Below, piece by piece: positions 35,087 to 35,902 of a stretch of 35,902 nucleotides of DNA. The first letter of the stretch is position 1. Each line of letters begins with the position of its first letter. This stretch comes from an uncultured Clostridia bacterium. GTDB lineage: Bacteria; Bacillota; Clostridia; Oscillospirales; Ruminococcaceae. The stretch spans positions 1 through 35,902 of the forward strand of contig CAMZAK010000007.1 of the NCBI GenBank assembly GCA_947304245.1, read 5' to 3'. The notes beneath the pieces were generated by a model, which worked only from the letters and a program-made list of their open reading frames with translations, was not told where the DNA came from and searched no databases. The position numbers and the translations under genes are program-made.

Positions 35087-35758
35087 TTATTTTTTAACGT
35101 TAGATTTTTTTTTATTTACGTCAGATTTTTTTGTATTTTGTTTAGAATTTTTAGTAGAACTATTTTTTAATTTTTTTGGTTTGTTTTTATATGCATTTTC
35201 AAAAATACTATTTAATAAAGAACTATTTTGTTTTTTAATTTTATATTTTAAAATTAAACCATATATTAAAACAGGAATAATTATTCCAATAATTATGTAA
35301 CTATTAATATCGTAAAAAATATCGGATAATAGAGTATGGTTTGTGTGTTCAAAAACAACAGCTAAAATAGCAATAATTATGTTTACTGTTAATATAATAA
35401 AAAATGTAATATTATATATTTTAATTTTCTTTAAATTTTTAATATCTAAATCATTAATCATCTTATCTGTTTTATTTAATCTTTTGTGTTTAGATTTTTC
35501 ATCTGTATCTTTTTTCTTTTTTTTAAAAATCATTTTGAAGATTAATGAAATGGTAATTGCAAATATTATTAAAAAACTGCTTATGTTATAAAACAAATCT
35601 GAAATGGCAACGTTACCAGTTCTTTCGTTAATAACGGCAATTAAAGTTGTTGCAATGTTAATTAAGGTCATAACATTAACAATAATGTCTGTAATATTTG
35701 CAGGTTCATTACTATTTAATTTTTTTAGACTATCCAAGTCTAAATTTATGTTAGTCAT
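35087..35758 (-). CDS. Four-helix membrane protein with internal tandem duplication
   Basis: Unrecognised protein of 223 residues read leftward from ATG 35758, which has GGAGG five bases upstream; TTG 35770 overlaps that site and is rejected. Two copies of a two-helix unit occur at an ungapped offset of 92 residues. Residues 39-64 and 131-156 share the pattern AV-x2-E-x-T, then SD-[LI]-FY-[ND]-I-x-S. The halves are joined by a Lys-rich cytoplasmic-type linker (77-113). The C-terminal 45 residues are an extremely Lys/Ser/Asn-rich tail. It lies 45 bases upstream of the M23-like gene, probably in one transcript. No family or function can be assigned. Confidence 0.75.
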   Translation of the reverse strand: MTNINLDLDSLKKLNSNEPANITDIIVNVMTLINIATTLIAVINERTGNVAISDLFYNISSFLIIFAITISLIFKMIFKKKKKDTDEKSKHKRLNKTDKMINDLDIKNLKKIKIYNITFFIILTVNIIIAILAVVFEHTNHTLLSDIFYDINSYIIIGIIIPVLIYGLILKYKIKKQNSSLLNSIFENAYKNKPKKLKNSSTKNSKQNTKKSDVNKKKSNVKK

Positions 35759-35902
35759 AATTGCCTCCAATTAACAAAAATAATTATTTAACAAATCTTT
35801 ATATTGTTTATAAATTCTATATTTTATAATTAATCCTAATATTAAAATTTGTATTGTTATAATCTTCAAATATAAGTTCTAGAAAAGTAATGACTAGGCT
35901 AA
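35759..35902. other. Right-edge noncoding stretch
   Basis: Apart from the GGAGG ribosome site of the leftward membrane-protein gene (CCTCC at 35764-35768), these 144 AT-rich bases show no open frame of note and no convincing promoter. A promoter for the leftward pair may lie here or beyond the edge. Confidence 0.5.

Noticed and set aside
35343..35591. 82-codon rightward hydrophobic frame antisense to the duplicated membrane protein
   Set aside because: The leftward frame has a strong ribosome site and an internal repeat at protein level, which supports it as the coding strand.
1..35902. tRNA genes, CRISPR arrays, insertion sequences or prophage
   Set aside because: Gaps between genes are short and show no cloverleaf, regularly spaced repeats, transposase or phage genes.

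Overview
The window is a strongly AT-rich stretch (G+C well under a third by eye) of a low-GC Gram-positive chromosome, most likely from the class Clostridia. The evidence is gene content and order: miaB-ylbF-mutS-mutL-miaA, yggS-sepF-divIVA-ileS-lspA-rluD, der-plsY-gpsA, rpsB-tsf, ffh-rpsP-khpA-rimM-trmD, a Spo0A-family protein, good Shine-Dalgarno (SD) sequences and frequent TTG starts. Thirty-two genes run rightward (476-34480) with gaps of a few to about 200 bases. They are flanked by a truncated leftward gene at the left edge and two leftward genes at the right edge. No CDS looks frameshifted, and no tRNA, rRNA, CRISPR array or insertion sequence was seen. No gene-free stretch exceeds 300 bases; the longest is 193-475.

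Layout. 1-192: start of a secreted protein, leftward. 476-6232: protease Lon, ribosome-assembly GTPase YsxC, diaminopimelate decarboxylase LysA, tRNA methylthiotransferase MiaB. 6379-12843: YlbF-family protein, MutS, a TraX-like membrane protein, MutL, MiaA. 12874-20250: HlyD-like envelope protein, YggS, SepF, DivIVA, IleS, LspA, RluD. 20263-24534: DUF368 lipid-carrier transporter candidate, ribosomal protein L32, Der, PlsY, GpsA. 24734-27317: S2, EF-Ts and a Spo0A-like protein with a degenerate receiver. 27435-30910: Ffh, S16, KhpA, RimM, TrmD and an HPr-like protein. 31019-34480: UvrC and a UhpC-type sugar-phosphate transporter. 34523-35758 (leftward): an M23/LytM-like protein without signal peptide, downstream of a four-helix membrane protein built from a tandem duplication.

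Most genes are housekeeping: translation and ribosome maturation, membrane insertion, septum formation, phospholipid synthesis and DNA repair. Several normal neighbours are missing from otherwise conserved clusters (ylmG/ylmH, pyrH/frr, rplS). Together with a hexose-phosphate antiporter homologue under its own near-consensus promoter, this fits a streamlined and possibly host-associated or intracellular clostridium that imports phosphorylated sugars. That lifestyle is inference; the window does not prove it.

The least ordinary parts are the Spo0A-like regulator that has lost its phospho-acceptor region, the HPr-like protein with His15 but Asn at position 46, the structured rpsB leader, and the leftward pair at the right end. 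In that pair the M23 protein lacks the catalytic Tyr-Ala-His segment and any export signal.
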